Of a stretch of DNA of 64,000 nucleotides, positions 1-11,732 are shown one piece after another (position 1 is the first letter of the stretch; each line of letters opens with the position of its first letter). Below the pieces are notes generated by a model. It did no database searches and was not told the DNA's origin. It saw only the letters and a program-made list of their open reading frames with translations. Origin of the DNA: Dugong dugon (lineage: Eukaryota; Chordata; Mammalia; Sirenia; Dugongidae); contig CM057464.1 in the NCBI GenBank assembly GCA_030035585.1, positions 33,577,365-33,641,364 of the forward strand. The letters run 5' to 3'. A program made the translations under genes and the position numbers.

Positions 1-628
1 AACTATTAATGATGACACATAAAACCTATATATAGTTATAAAAAGAGAAGTCTCTTTTTACTTCTAATGATATGCTCTTCTCAAGCTGAAACCTTGCAGT
101 CAAAGCTCAGGCAGTACTTAAGTCCCCACTCTTTGCTCCCCAGTATCTGTGATGAGTTAGAAGTGTGAGGTTCTATTATTATTGCAGACTGTAAGCAGCA
201 GCTTGGTGCTGGGATTCTCATCCACTGTGATCTGACCACTCCCCATAACCACTATGAGCAAACTTATATATGGTTCCAGTTATTCTATGTATATATGTGT
301 GTGTGTGTACATACTATTATTATTTCAAAGAAAGGGGATCCTTCTCTCTATATACATTCTTCTGAAATTTACTTTTTTTTCACTTTAAAATTTATCTGTG
401 CCAAACATCCCTATTTGTATATACAGATCGGCAATCCCTTATACAGATTCTGAAATCCCCAGACTTTTGAAATCTGAACTTTTTTTCTGCAATTCATTTT
501 GTTTTTTTTTAATGTAATGATAATCCTTACACAAACATCTTTGCCAGTCTGAAGGTGTATTTTCTTAAAAACATAAATTATGGAAGTACAGTTGCTGGAT
601 CAAATAGTATACACATTTATTATCTTGA
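1..628. other. CDKAL1 intron, AT-rich, no recognised element
   Basis: No gene or clear transposon is seen. A short (TG)n tract lies near 296-309 and several T runs near 490-510. Confidence 0.5.
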
Positions 629-800
629 TGTTGCTGTTTTTAGTTGCTATTGAGTCAGCTCTGACTCATGGTGACCTTATGTATAACTAAAGGAAACACT
701 GTCATCTTCATGATCGTTGGTATGTCTGAGTCCAAATATCTTGATACCAAAACAAACCAGTTGCCAACAAGTTGATTCTGACTCATAGCAACCCTATAGC
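629..800 (-). mobile_element. Two degraded AfroSINE fragments
   Basis: Segments at about 629-690 (TTGAGTCAGCTCTGACTCATGG) and 756-800 (AAGTTGATTCTGACTCATAG) match the 3' part of AfroSINE on the minus strand. The ~65 bp between them is unrelated, so this is either one interrupted copy or two remnants. Confidence 0.65.
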
Positions 801-803
801 TGC

Positions 804-1320
804 TAAATGGACCCCTCCCCACAAACACTATCAGTTCGCCCTCTCACCAAATAGGGAATGAGAAAAGGAATCTAGCTTCTTAAGTGGGAAATTCTTAACA
901 ATTTCTCTCTTCCATTTAAAGCTTAGAACATTTCAAACTTACATTTCCCTCGCTGCCGATTATAGAATTTATTTCTTGTATTTTTTTTTTCCCTTAACAT
1001 CTTAGAGTTAGTCCATTAACACATCTTGAAAACTCTGCCCTATATGTGGCCTGCTTCTCCTTAACACCGACCTAGTCTCACTTCTGGTTCTACTCTGATC
1101 TTGATATTCCAACTACCAAGTGTCTGGGTTTTTTCTCTTCAAACTTAACCTGCTTGGTATCCATGCTTCCTTGGGGTATTTTCTACCTAGAAACTCTAGT
1201 GTCCTCATGAGCATGCCATCATACCTTCTCCATGCCAGAGATCTAAGCAGACCCCCTGACTGGATCCTAAATGATCTTCTGCATCCATTTGGCTAAGTAG
1301 TCCGATCTGGTATCTAAATT
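804..1320. other. Intron without recognised element
   Basis: Unique-looking AT-rich sequence with a pyrimidine-rich run near 970-990. No coding signal is seen. Confidence 0.45.
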
Positions 1321-1679
1321 GTTGTTACTGTGTGCTGTCCAGTTGGTTCTGACTCATAGCGACCCTACAGGACAGAGCAGAACTGCCCCATAGGGTCTCC
1401 TAGGCTAATTTTTATGGGAGCCCTGGTGGCACAGTGGTTAAGAGCTACAGCTGCTAACCAAAAGGTTGGCAGATCGAATCCACCAGCTGCTCCTTGGAAA
1501 CCCTATGGAGCAGTCAGAATCGACTTGACAGGAACAAGTTTGGGTTTTTTTTTGTTTTGTTTTAATTTTTATGGAAGCAGACTGCCAGGTCTTTTCTCCC
1601 ACAGAGCCACTGGTGAATTCGAACCACTGACTTTTCTGTTAGCAACCGAGTGCTGACCCTTGTACCACCACAGCTCCTT
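1321..1679 (-). mobile_element. AfroSINE (minus), split by a younger AfroSINE
   Basis: The minus-strand long-form SINE occupies 1321-1417 and 1563-1679. It reads TCCTGTAGGGTCGC on its 3' side and ends at the head near GAGCTGTGGTGGTAC. It is interrupted at 1418-1562 by a plus-strand SINE. Confidence 0.85.
1418..1562 (+). mobile_element. AfroSINE short form, inserted in older AfroSINE
   Basis: The head GAGCCCTGGTGGCACAGTGG, box-B-like GGTTGGCAGATCGAATCC and the 3' tail of T/G-rich sequence are all present. The ~45-bp internal block is absent. It is bracketed by a perfect 12-bp duplication TAATTTTTATGG at 1406-1417 and 1563-1574, proving retroposition into the host SINE. Confidence 0.92.
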
Positions 1680-2672
1680 GGTATTTAAATAGGACCTTGT
1701 ATTAAGTCATAGGTACAAACATACAGATTCCCCTTAGATGAATTTCCTTACTTCAGAACTATTTTTGGCCACAATTCCAAGTGGCAGTCTTTTAAATCTC
1801 TCAGCCTTGTTTCCACATACTGACATCTATTCAAAGTCATCCTTCCCTGTACCTCAGCCTAAATTCCCATCTCCCCTGACCATTTCTGAGCCATGCTTCT
1901 AACCATTTAACTCTAAAGTAATTTAACACTCCTTTTTCCCCAGAGAGTAGAAGATGTATCCCTAAGATGATTGCAAACAGTCCCCTTGGCTAATGAAATG
2001 TTAGCTCTGTAGGCCTGGGGATCTGTTCTGAACAGGTCCCTTGCCCACCAAAGTTTTCATTAGCTCATAATTTTCTCCTTCCTTTTCATACACCCACTTA
2101 GTTGGTGTAACAGTTCTTGGCTTATACTTCAATCAGAAGAAGAATGATGGACACTAACACTTCCTTTGGTAGGAGACTTAATATAAAACATTGGGAAATT
2201 TTTTTTCAGAAAGGAAATTATGCTAGAGAAGATAACACAGGGAACATCTCAGCAGTCAACTTAGGAGGTGTCCCAAACTTATCCCAGAAATGGCTGAGCT
2301 ACCAGCTTCAGTTGGCAGGTGGATAAGGAATATTCAGAGGTTATTTTGCCTGACCTTTTTATGTAGGTTGTGATTTCATATTTCTATTTTGATAGTTAAA
2401 AACTATATATGCCTTTTATTATAAGCTACTTCAAATCATTTTGGGAAGGAAGTGAGGTAGAAACAACAAGTAAAGAACACTATTTAGGTAAGCCCCAAAA
2501 GAAGCCAGTGAGGAAACAACCTTTTTCTGACAACAAATTTATTATGCACAAATACAGTGAAGTCTTGGCTATGCATATTGAAGGTGATATGTGTTAGGCC
2601 AGTTAGCTTAAAACCACTGCTGTTCTTCCTTTGAGGTCAGAGTCACATAGCCCAGTGGTGGTATCTCCTGGA
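1680..2672. other. Intron without recognised element
   Basis: No transposon or coding signal is recognised. Short open frames near 2117-2597 have no family resemblance. Confidence 0.4.
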
Positions 2673-2680
2673 ATCTAGAA

Positions 2681-2900
2681 CAGAGGCCAGCAAACTATGG
2701 CTCACAGGCAAAATTCAGCCCACTGCCTGTTTTTGTAAATAAAGTTTTATTGAAACATAGTCATACCCATTCGTTTGTGTATTGTCTATGGCTGCATTTG
2801 CTCTATAACAGCACAGCTGAGTAGTTGAGACAGTATATGGCGCACAAATCCTTAAATATTTACTGTCTGGCTCTATACAGAAAAAGTTTGCTGACTCCTG
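2681..2900. mobile_element. hAT-type (Charlie-like) MITE
   Basis: The terminal inverted repeats are CAGAGGCCAGCAAACTA on the left and TTTGCTGACTCCTG on the right. The body carries TAAAGTTTTATTGAAACA and ATATTTACTGTCTGGC, the familiar mammalian non-autonomous hAT element. Flanking 8-bp duplications ATCTAGAA (2673-2680) and ATCTAGTT (2901-2908) match at six positions. It encodes nothing. Confidence 0.88.
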
Positions 2901-2908
2901 ATCTAGTT

Positions 2909-3926
2909 CCTCTACTCCTGACACTGTCTACTTTGGGGGGTAGCTACCTGACCTCAAAGCAACTCACTACTGAGCAAAATCCCTTGCTCCTTCATCGTCT
3001 CAATGGAGACAGCTCACAGACCAAACATAGCCTATATCCTGACTTATCAGGATGCACACAGTAGGCAAAATAACAATTAACTGTCTTGCTTTTAGAGTTT
3101 TACTTTCAGTGTATTCTGTGTACAGAGATAGAATATTACAAGTGGGCTTCTAGAGCATACTGAAACTGCTTTAGACACGGGGCTTTCAGAGTCTTCTGTA
3201 TTCACATCATAACTGCACTAACACTAAAGCTAAATAGAAGGTTTCATGTGCAAGTAACTAAAATACAGCCATTGTTACCAGTGAACCAGTTTCCCTCATG
3301 CTGGCAATGATAAGAGCATACTCAAAACCTGTTAAGCCCTGCTATCAGCAATTTTAACTGAAACTAAAAGCTGAGCCAAAAGTGGAATAATTAGGTATTT
3401 TCCTGTTGCATCATAATCTGTGTCTAAATTACCTCCCACTTTTTAGCCTGTTAAAACAAACATCTCAGTCATGCAACCACCTGTTAATTCACCAAGTGTT
3501 TAAAAAGTAAACATGTTAAACAAGCTGTGTGATAAACTTGTAATAAGGGTGGCCAAAGTACAGTGGGTATGGCAGACATCTCTCACAAAATTGTACAAGA
3601 CACCTTCAAGTCACCTTTACCATTAATACCAAGGTACAGTCCACAGAGATAAGATGATATTTAAATGTAATGACATGCTGAGCCCTGCAGTCTGTGTGGG
3701 CTGCAGTTAGGTTTAACAGATAAGGCATTATGCAAATTTGGTACAACTTCTGGATTCCTGAGAAGCTGAACTACTGCAGGTCTCTGTTCTATAGGCACTT
3801 CATAACTTGCTTTTGTATTCCACTGTCTGAAGACAGAAAACAGTGATTGCTTCTTTTCCTTATACTCATATTTCAAACAAAACTAAGCAAAACTAAAGGC
3901 CCCAAGGGAGCATTTTTAACAGCAAA
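2909..3926. other. Intron without recognised element
   Basis: AT-rich sequence. A minus-strand frame at 3661-3876 shows no known domain and is not proposed as a gene. Confidence 0.4.
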
Positions 3927-4122
3927 GGAGCCCTGGTGGCACAGTGGTTAAGCCCTTGGCTGCTAATCACAAGGTCAGTAGTTTGAACCCTCCAGCTGCT
4001 CCAAGGGAGAAAGATGTGGCAGTCTGCTTCCATAAGCATTACAGCATTGGAAACGCTAAGGTTTCTACTCTGTCCTGTAGGGTCACTAAGAGTCAGAATT
4101 GACTCGACTGGCAAGGGGAGTT
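3927..4122 (+). mobile_element. AfroSINE long form
   Basis: The head is GGAGCCCTGGTGGCACAGTGG, the internal block is GAGAAAGATGTGGCAGTCTG, and the tail is AGAGTCAGAATTGACTCGAC. The long form keeps the block that shorter copies lack. Confidence 0.92.
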
Positions 4123-5608
4123 AAGGTTGCCAAAGTAATCATTTCCATTTTTATCAAAAGTATGCAACAGAGCTCTGATCTCATCTTGTGATAAGAACCC
4201 AAATTTTGAAAGTGAGGTTATAAAATCAATAGTACTAGTAATATCCATCAATTTAATTTCTTCTGGTTCCCCAAACTAGTTCAGTACTTTCTGTGCCAAT
4301 CCTCTAGATTATAAAGATTTCCGAAATAAAACAGTATAGAGATGAATGAGATGATGGACTTCAGTTCCACATATGGATTCTCAGAAATGATAAAGACCAC
4401 AAGTTTCAACAATTTCGATATTTTAAAGGTATCTTATTATAAAAATCAAGTTCTTTCTCAAGCCTTCAACAGTTTGTGGTAAGAAGCCAAACAAGTAGGC
4501 CTGAGTCTCAACTTATTTTTTCTTGTCGCCTTTTTGGTAGAGTGCCTAAGAAGTGGTTAAGTGATCAACTGGCAGGTTGGTAAGAGTGAAAGGTAAAAGT
4601 GAAACAAGAGCCAGGACAACTCGCAAACTGGACAGTCAGGTTCTGAATAGCTGAACTTTGTGTCATATAGAGGCACTTTAGACAACAAGGCAATGATAGT
4701 CTGGTGGGGACTAGGAGAGGTAGGCTCTAAATGCAAATATTCTAAAAGCAACTAGGGTCAAAATCCCAGGTAATAAAGGCTAGAGATAAGGAATGGTCAG
4801 TTATTAATGCCAGGGATAGATATTCATTAGGGAAGTCAAAAATCACACTCCGAGGTAAAAGGGTTGAAAACAGCCAAGAGGTTAAAAGATAAATAAAAAA
4901 AAACCTGATAATCAGAAGGGGTCCTTGGTGAAAAACTAGTCAGGAACTGGAAGAATCACAGAGAAGGCAAGGGCTAAGCAAGAAGCAGTTATGGAACACT
5001 ATAGCCAAGGAGAAGAAATAAAGTAGCCAGGAAACTTCCTAGGTGAGTGAACATGTTAACTATCAAGGATATGACCTGATGTTTACCTTGGGATCTTCTA
5101 TTATACTTCCTGCAGGGGCAGGTACCAGTGCCAGGGTATGGGCAATGCTGAGCCCACTGATGTGACAGCATTTGGTTGAAGAGGGAATATATTATTGCTT
5201 ATTGGAGAGTTCACTTTTAAATGAAAGCAGAAATAAGAGAATTGAGCCTAGAGATTATGCCATATATAAACTGTAAGGAAGTAGGCCAACTATAGGCAAA
5301 GGGAGACAGAGAGAAAAGGAGGTAGCTTTGTTGAACTGAAGAAATGGCTAAATGATTAGAACATATGACGCAAGAAATGTAGTGACAAATGATCCTAATG
5401 GTGTTAGATATGGAGCCTGACAAGCAAGGCTGGAGGCCAAAGACTGTGTGAGGATCTGTTGCAATGTTTCAGGAAAAATGACAACATCCCAAATTCAGAT
5501 GGAAGCAAGGGGAGAGAGAGAAGATGGGATGGATTTCAGAAATAGCTAGGAAGCAGGGAGATTTCTGGAGTCCTGAATGAGAAACAGGTTTGGAGGGCAG
5601 GGGGTGTT
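4123..5608. other. Intron without recognised element
   Basis: Purine-rich sequence. I cannot assign it to a repeat family. No splice-bounded coding segment is seen. Confidence 0.4.
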
Positions 5609-5790
5609 ATTGCTATTGGGTGCCATTGAGTTGAGTTGATTCCAACTCATAATGACTTCATGTGACAGAGTGGAACTGTCCCATAGGGTTTTTTGGGCTG
5701 TAATCTTTATGGGAACAGATCACCAGGTCATCTTTCTCCCAAGGAGCCTCTGGGAGTGCTTAACCATTTGTACCACCAGGGCTCCTTGGG
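5609..5790 (-). mobile_element. AfroSINE-related SINE, type with AAGGAGCCTCTGG
   Basis: On the minus strand the head reads GGAGCCCTGGTGGTACAAATGG and the tail TGAGTTGGAATCAACTC. The middle resembles the second AfroSINE type in the window (CAGAGGCTCCTTGGG) rather than the GAGAAAGATGTGG type. Confidence 0.82.
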
Positions 5791-7044
5791 CAGGGGATAG
5801 GGGAGGGGAATTCAGTTTGGAATGGAATGAGTTTGAGGTGGCTGTGAAACATTTGGAAAGATAACGAATAGGAAGTTAGATGTAAGTGTATGGTTCTCAA
5901 AAGAGATAATGTGGGCCACAGATTGGGAATCAAGAACATATCAATGTAATTTAAGGCAGGAGAGAGGATGAGATCACACAGGGAATATATAGAGTGAAGG
6001 AATAGAGAAGAGAGGAGAAAATTGGAGGTAAAATCCTAGCAAAAAACAGCTGTCTGACCTTGGGCCAGGTAACTGCTCTGGACTTCATATGTAAATTGAG
6101 GGAGTTGGATAAGGTCACTGGTTCTCAATCCTGTTTGCAGGTTAGATTGATTGCGGAGCCTTTAAAATATATGAAGGCCCCAGTCCTAACCCTGTAGTTA
6201 CTCTGATTGAATTAGCCTGATGGGAACTAGGCATGTGTATTATTTAAAAGCTCTCCAGGTTGTTTCCAATGTGTGACCAGCGTGGAGAACCGTCAGCAAA
6301 GATGATCCCTAAGGCCTCTTCCAACTGTTAATCTCTCTTCTTCTAGATCTGCTCCCCATTGTCTTTTAGCTATTGGCATTCTGTATTCTGAATTCTACCA
6401 GGTATTTTCATTTTTAATCTCTATATTATACCTGGAGCTTTGCCTTATATCCTGACCTCTTCCTTTACTTAAGGATGGACTCTATACACAGGAATTCCTC
6501 TGGGGCACATTCTGGCTTTAGTGCAGAGAACAGGCTGCAGTTATTTATTTTAGTTCCCTACTTGGTAAGGACTTCTGAAAAATAAATGGAAAGCTAATTT
6601 AATAAACTTAAATATTTATTTTTTTTTTATCAATGTATAAAACATCAGAAGCTTAGTTAAAAGCACTTGACAATATCAGGACTCAATCACAATCTCACTT
6701 TTACACTGTACATAATTGGATGGTATCCTTAAGATGAACAATATTCATTCAAGATCAATAGAAGACGAGAACACAGGTCCCTGGAATTTAAGCAATACAC
6801 CTCAGATTTTAGAAATCAATGATATGAAATAAAAATACGGTTGATGCTCAAAAGACACTCAGAAACAGATATAAAGTCTTCAAAATCTCATCTGCTTTTC
6901 TTTTATACCATTAAAGGGAAAAAAGGCACACATAATACTTCCATGTTCTTCTAAGAGAAATAATGACTGTGAGGGTGGTAAGAAAAAGAAGGAAGAATAA
7001 AGCTGCTCTAATCGTATATATTTTGTCACCCTTTATTCTCTAGC
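5791..7044. other. Intron with old MIR and MER5-like remnants
   Basis: A MIR-like piece (TGTCTGACCTTGGGCCAGG) lies at about 6045-6112. A MER5-like hAT element is at 6116-6296. The rest is not recognised. Confidence 0.5.
6116..6296 (+). mobile_element. MER5-like hAT MITE
   Basis: It starts CACTGGTTCTCAATCC and ends TGGAGAACCGTCA, degraded inverted termini of the MER5 group. The interior CTCTCCAGGTTGTTTCC is compatible. No clear 8-bp duplication survives. Confidence 0.65.
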
Positions 7045-7045
7045 A

Positions 7046-7257
7046 GGGGTCCCTGGGTAGCACAAGTGGTTTACACACGCTGGGCTACTAACTGAAAGGT
7101 TGGTGGTTTGAGTCTACCCAGAGGTGGCTCTGAAGAAGGGCTTGGTGATATACTTCTGAAAGATCACAGACATGGAAGATCCTATGGAGCACGGTTCTAT
7201 TCCGACACATGAGGTCACCATGAGTCAGAATCAACTTAACAGCAATGGATTTACTGG
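7046..7257 (+). mobile_element. AfroSINE second type (GGTCCCTGGGTGG head)
   Basis: The head is GGGTCCCTGGGTAGCACAAG, the middle GTTTGAGTCTACCCAGAGGTG, and the tail TGAGTCAGAATCAACTTAAC. It shares its 3' third with the main AfroSINE but has a different internal segment. Confidence 0.88.
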
Positions 7258-8099
7258 TATTCTGTAGTAAGATCTGCAAAATAACTGAAATGCCCATACA
7301 CTCTACTGCTCTTCCATGAGATGCTGTCTGTAGTCTTGACTTCCCTTCTTTCATTCAGCTACAACAAATTAAAGGACAATTACCAGGTTCTTCAGTTTCT
7401 CCCATCTCCACGGTGGGGACACGGTGCAAGCATTTGTTAAAGGACACCAAAACAGTGGAATTCTAAGAGTGGAAGTTAGAAAGTGGATAAGTGAATCGGT
7501 TCAACCAACTGTAATAGTATTCAAATAAAACATCCAGTCCAGGAGCTGAAAAATGTGGAAAGGTACTGCTGATTTTAAAGCACAATAGATATCAGTGGGA
7601 AACACTCTTTTTTCAGCCTTATGGTTTCCAAAATAAGCTTAGGGGACCAAGGTGTAACAATGAGCCTCTCGTTTTCATAGAAGGTAGGGAGTGGTGGGGG
7701 AGAAGGAGATACACCGCTTACTCTGTCAGGTCCTTAACTAGGCAACAAATGTTGGAAGAAAATGCAGATAGGGAATTCTGCATTAATTCAGCGATCTCTG
7801 ATAAAATAAAATGTAAGTAGCCATATCTTCTCATATCTTGTTTACCTTATTTTCTAAAGAGAACACTTGTTTGCAAGGAAAGGTCATTCTTTTACAGCAA
7901 AGGCATGCCTGACACGTAAGAAAGGAAGGAAACTTAACTATTTTGTGAAAATAGGTGTTACTAAAATGAGTAGCCATCACAAGCAGTTAGGAAAGAAACA
8001 GCCTTTCAACATAAGACAAATTCCTGCAAAGAAGACAAATCATTAAGTACCACATATCACTCAATGGTTCATTCAAACTTCCTTTAAGTGCTCAAGTGC
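7258..8099. other. Intron without recognised element
   Basis: AT-rich sequence. A minus-strand frame at 7088-7354 is largely antisense to the adjacent SINE and is not a gene. Confidence 0.4.
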
Positions 8100-8590
8100 A
8101 CAACCACTGCAGCATTATTCACAATAGCCAAAAGGTGGTAACAACCCAAGTGTCCATCAGCAGATATGGTATATACATACAAAGAAATATTATTCATCTA
8201 CTAAAAGGAATGAAGTTCTGATACATGCAGCAACATGGACGAACCTTGAAAACTGTCTGCTGAAGTGAAATAAGTCAGACACAAAAGGATAGATATTGAA
8301 CGACCACAGTTAACATGAAATATTTAGAATAGGCAAATGTGTAGAGACCAAAGTTTACTAGTGGTTACCAGGGGTGGGCAAGAAGGGGAAAGGTGGATGT
8401 ACTGCTTAAGGGACACTGTGTTTTCTGTTTGGAGTAATGAACAACTTTTGGAAATGGAGAGTAGGGATGGTTGTACAACCTGGTGAATGTAATTAATGTC
8501 ACTGAACTGTACACTAAAAACTGATGAAAATGGAAAAGTTTTTTTTTGTTGTTATACGTATTTCACAATAAAAAAATTTTTTTAAATTAA
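8100..8590 (+). mobile_element. Old L1 3' end (L1M-like)
   Basis: It carries the diagnostic ACAATAGCCAAAAGGTGG, CATGGACGAACCTTGAAAAC and AAATAAGTCAGACACAAAAGG blocks of degenerate ORF2 end plus 3'UTR. It then reads ACTGAACTGTACACTAAAAAC and a T/A-rich end. It is 5' truncated and non-coding. Confidence 0.9.
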
Positions 8591-8753
8591 CCAAAAAGAA
8601 TACCACATAAGAGCATGAGTTGCTATATATCAACTCAATATTATTTATCTTCACTCTGTCCTTCTAGCCTACCATAACAGAGAATTAACTTCACCTCTTA
8701 TCTGGATTATTACAGCAAAATTTTTTTCCTGAGTCCAATATTCTCCCTTAAAT

Positions 8754-9078
8754 CAAGGGTTGGTGAACTATGGTCTGTGGCCAAATATGGCTGACTACCT
8801 ATTTTTGCACAGTCCAAAAGCTAAGATTGGTTTTTATATTTTTAAATTGCTGGAAAAAAAAAAATACCAAAAGAACAATAATACTGCCGACATGTGAAAG
8901 TTATGTGTCCATAAATAAAATTTTATCCGAACACAGCCACACTTATTCATTACATATTATCTACAACCTCTTTTGTGAAACAATGGCAGAGTTGAGTGAT
9001 TACAACAGAGACTGCATGGCTGCAAAGCCTAAAGTATTTACCATCTGGTTCTTTTCAGAAAGAGTTTGCCTGTCCCTG
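8754..9078. mobile_element. hAT-type MITE, enlarged copy
   Basis: The ends CAAGGGTTGGTGAACTATGG and GTTTGCCTGTCCCTG match the element at 2681-2900. The body includes AAAATTTTATCCGAACACAG and GAGTTGAGTGATTACAACAG. About 100 bp of extra sequence near 8815-8910 makes it longer. The 104-residue open frame here is a by-product. Confidence 0.82.
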
Positions 9079-9088
9079 CTCTGAATCA

Positions 9089-9255
9089 TTGATTCACAAC
9101 CTTGGCTGCACACTGGAATCACTGGGGAGTTTTAAAAAATACTGATGCCTGGGTCCCAATCCCATGGATTCTGAGTTAATTGATGTGGGGCACCGCCTGG
9201 AATTGGGAGTTTAAAAATCTCCCCAGGAGATTCTAATTTGAAGACTGCATAGAAA
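9089..9255 (+). mobile_element. MER5-like hAT MITE
   Basis: CAACCTTGGCTGCACACTGG, TGATGCCTGGGTCCC and CCCCAGGAGATTCTAATTTG are characteristic MER5-type blocks. The termini are degraded. Confidence 0.75.
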
Positions 9256-9289
9256 AGCATTGCTTAATCCACCCCTTTCCTGGGTATTA

Positions 9290-9478
9290 CAAATGATTAT
9301 CATGCTCAACTGCTAACCGAAAGGGTGGAGGTTCAAGTCCACCCAGAGCTCCTTGGAAGAAAGGCCTGACGATCTACTTCCAAAAAAGCGGCCACTGAAA
9401 ACCCTACAGAGCGCAGTTCTACTCTGACACACATGGGTTCACCATGAGTAGAGCTGACTCGATGGCAACTGGATTGGT
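9290..9478 (+). mobile_element. AfroSINE second type, 5' truncated
   Basis: The copy begins near CATGCTCAACTGCTAACCG and reads through CCACCCAGAGCTCCTTGG to GAGCTGACTCGATGGCAACTG. The head promoter region is missing. Confidence 0.85.
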
Positions 9479-9489
9479 TACTGAAGCCA

Positions 9490-9935
9490 GAGTAAGTTTT
9501 CAAAGGCATGGTCAGCTAATATCACTCTCCTCTTTAAATGCCTTCAAGAGTTCCTCACCGCTCAGAGAAGAAAGTTTCAAGTATTGCATTAAGGCTTTAT
9601 GCCACTTTCCCCACTAATACCAAAAATAATGTCTGTTTTTCAGAGACTCTGCGTTTTACTAACCCTACCTCTTGCTAGTGCATTCCCTCTGCCTGGAATC
9701 CCTCCTTACCATCTCTGTGTATTGAGTTCATTCTGAAATGCCCAGTTCAAAGATCACCTCTTCCATGTTGGATCCTCCCAAATACTATGTGCTTCCACAG
9801 ATCTCTTTACCTCTTTCACTGTATGCCAGTTCACTTCGAGGGCAGAAACTATGTTTTAATCATCTGGGTATCATCCCTTCTTTCCATGACACTTTGCCTT
9901 TCATATGGTAGCTGTTCAAGAAGTGCTGCCCATTC
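9490..9935 (+). mobile_element. L2 LINE 3' fragment
   Basis: Blocks such as TGCCTGGAATCCCTCC, CCCAGTTCAAAGATCACCTC and GAGGGCAGAAACTATG are the usual L2 3' end. The 125-residue open frame starting at 9787 is a shadow of this repeat. Confidence 0.78.
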
Positions 9936-10277
9936 CCTTAATCCCATGATGTTTTGTTTTGTTTTTTTTACCTTCACTGAGCCCTCTAGTCTCTCAAACT
10001 GTCCTGACCCACCCAGGTCACCTTGCCCTCTAGGCTCTCAATTCATAACACAACACTTCAATCTATTTCTTTCCAGTAAACTCAGCTTCCCCATTCTTCT
10101 GTCCTTCAAAATTTCTCCTATATGTTCCCTCCCCTCACCCCCCAATTTTATTGCAATCATTTGACTCCTGAACAATGCCAGATACTGCCTGTGAACTGAG
10201 GTCACCTAAATACTATGTGGTAATCCCTCTGTGAGCCCATATTCACTTGCTGCTGCTGTTCCTCAGAAGAGTCACCC
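9936..10277. other. C/T-rich intron, no recognised element
   Basis: Pyrimidine-rich sequence between the L2 fragment and a solo LTR. It may be more L2, but I cannot align it by eye. Confidence 0.4.
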
Positions 10278-10801
10278 TGTTATGGATTGAATTGTGTCCC
10301 TCAAAAATATATGTCAACTCAGTAGGCCATAATTCCCAGTATTGTGTGACTGTCCACCATTTTGTCATCTGATGTGATTTTCCTATGTGTTGTAAATCCT
10401 ACTTCTATGATGTTAATAAGGCAGGATTAGAGGCAGTCATGTTAATGAGGCAGGACTCAATCTATAAGATTAGGTTGTATTTTAAGTCAATCTCTTTTGA
10501 GATTAAAAAAAGAAAGAATCGATCAGGGAGACATGGGGACCTCATTACCACCATGAAAGAAGTGTCAGGAGCAGTGTGTCCTTTGGACTCAGGGTCCCAG
10601 TGCTGAGAAGCTCCTTGACCAGGGAAGATTGATGACAAGGACCTTCCCCCCAGAGCCAACAGAGAGAGAAAGCCTTCTGCTGGAGCTGGCACCCTGGATA
10701 TGGACTTCTAGCCTCCTAGACTGTGAGAGAATAAATTTCTCTTTGTTAAAAACCATCCACTTGTGGTATTTCTGTTATAGCAGCACTAGAAAACTAAGAC
10801 A
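10278..10801 (+). mobile_element. Solo LTR, ERVL-MaLR-like, copy 1
   Basis: It begins TGTTATGGATTGAATTGTG and ends ACTAAGACA. Near the 3' end GAGAATAAATTTCTCTTTG supplies the polyadenylation signal. The flanks CACCC (10273-10277) and CTCCC (10802-10806) are a 5-bp duplication with one mismatch. No internal viral genes are present. It is one of three related solo LTRs, all on the plus strand. Confidence 0.88.
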
Positions 10802-11533
10802 CTCCCAAATAGTTTTTCTGCCTCCAATCTCACCCTCTATATCCTAAATCTCTTCTCCGTGCTCTAAAGCTTAATTGATTAATTAAATGACTATTTGGTG
10901 CTCAACATGCTGCAGGGGCTGTATTATGCACTGGTGAAACAGAAAACAAGCCAGATGAGAGGCTCCTGAACTCAACGGAGCTCACAAAGTAGTAGGGAGA
11001 AATAAACAATTACTATCCTTAACCAGCAACCAGGCACATACTTAAATGATTGCTGAATGAATTCCAAAAATTCCTATTAGTACCTCTCACCAAGTCACTG
11101 TGCCAATGAATGACACCTGTTCATGATTCTTAAACACAGTACTTAATCAACTGCAACTTTATTTTATGCTGGCTAGAATTACAATTTTTTATAATTATAA
11201 ATGCTACCTCAAGATGATAATTTTTAAAACTCCAAACTTAGAAACTTGTTTCCCACTAGATTTTGCTTTGAGTGAAGTGATACTCTACACACATACAACA
11301 AAAATTTTTTAAGTATGTCTGCACCCTCATAAAGCTTGCTCCTTTCTCCAAGTTATAGATAGGATAGGGGAACGAGAGTATCAAGTATCCTTTGCTGGTT
11401 ATAAAAATATTACCAAAGAACAAAATCAACAGCTGTATGTCATGGATTACCCTTACCTTCAAAATAAAACAATCAATTACTGTTCAGAATGTAGTCAGGT
11501 AACTGATTTTCTGTCTTCCTATTACAAACTAAC
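10802..11533. other. Intron with ancient SINE/LINE-like remnant
   Basis: About 10885-11060 (TTGGTGCTCAACATGCTGCAG and a following insertion-like segment) resembles ancient mammalian-wide repeats. The rest is unique AT-rich. Confidence 0.4.
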
Positions 11534-11732
11534 CCCCATTGCTGTTGAGCTGATTCCAACTCGGTGACCCTATAGGACAGAGGAGAACTGCCTGATAGGG
11601 TTTCTAAGGCTGTAAATCTTCACAGAAGCAGACTACCAGATCTTTTCTCATAGAGCAGCTGGTGGATTTGAACCAAGACCTTTTGGTTAGCAGCAAAGCG
11701 TTTTAATCACTGCACCACCAGGTCTCTTTGTC
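11534..11732 (-). mobile_element. AfroSINE long form
   Basis: The minus-strand head reads GAGACCTGGTGGTGCAGTG and the tail ACCGAGTTGGAATCAGC. Flanking CCTATTA copies (about 11519 and 11738) suggest a short target duplication. Confidence 0.9.

Noticed and set aside
1414-1656. 80-residue frame and many similar ones (GALVAQWL..., KVGSSNPPAAPWKPYGAVL...)
   Set aside because: These recurring peptides are translations of AfroSINE copies, not a gene family.
8770-9084. 104-residue open frame
   Set aside because: It lies wholly within a hAT-type MITE, which is non-coding.
9787-10164. 125-residue open frame with hydrophobic start
   Set aside because: Its first half is L2 3' sequence; the remainder is C/T-rich translation without a domain.
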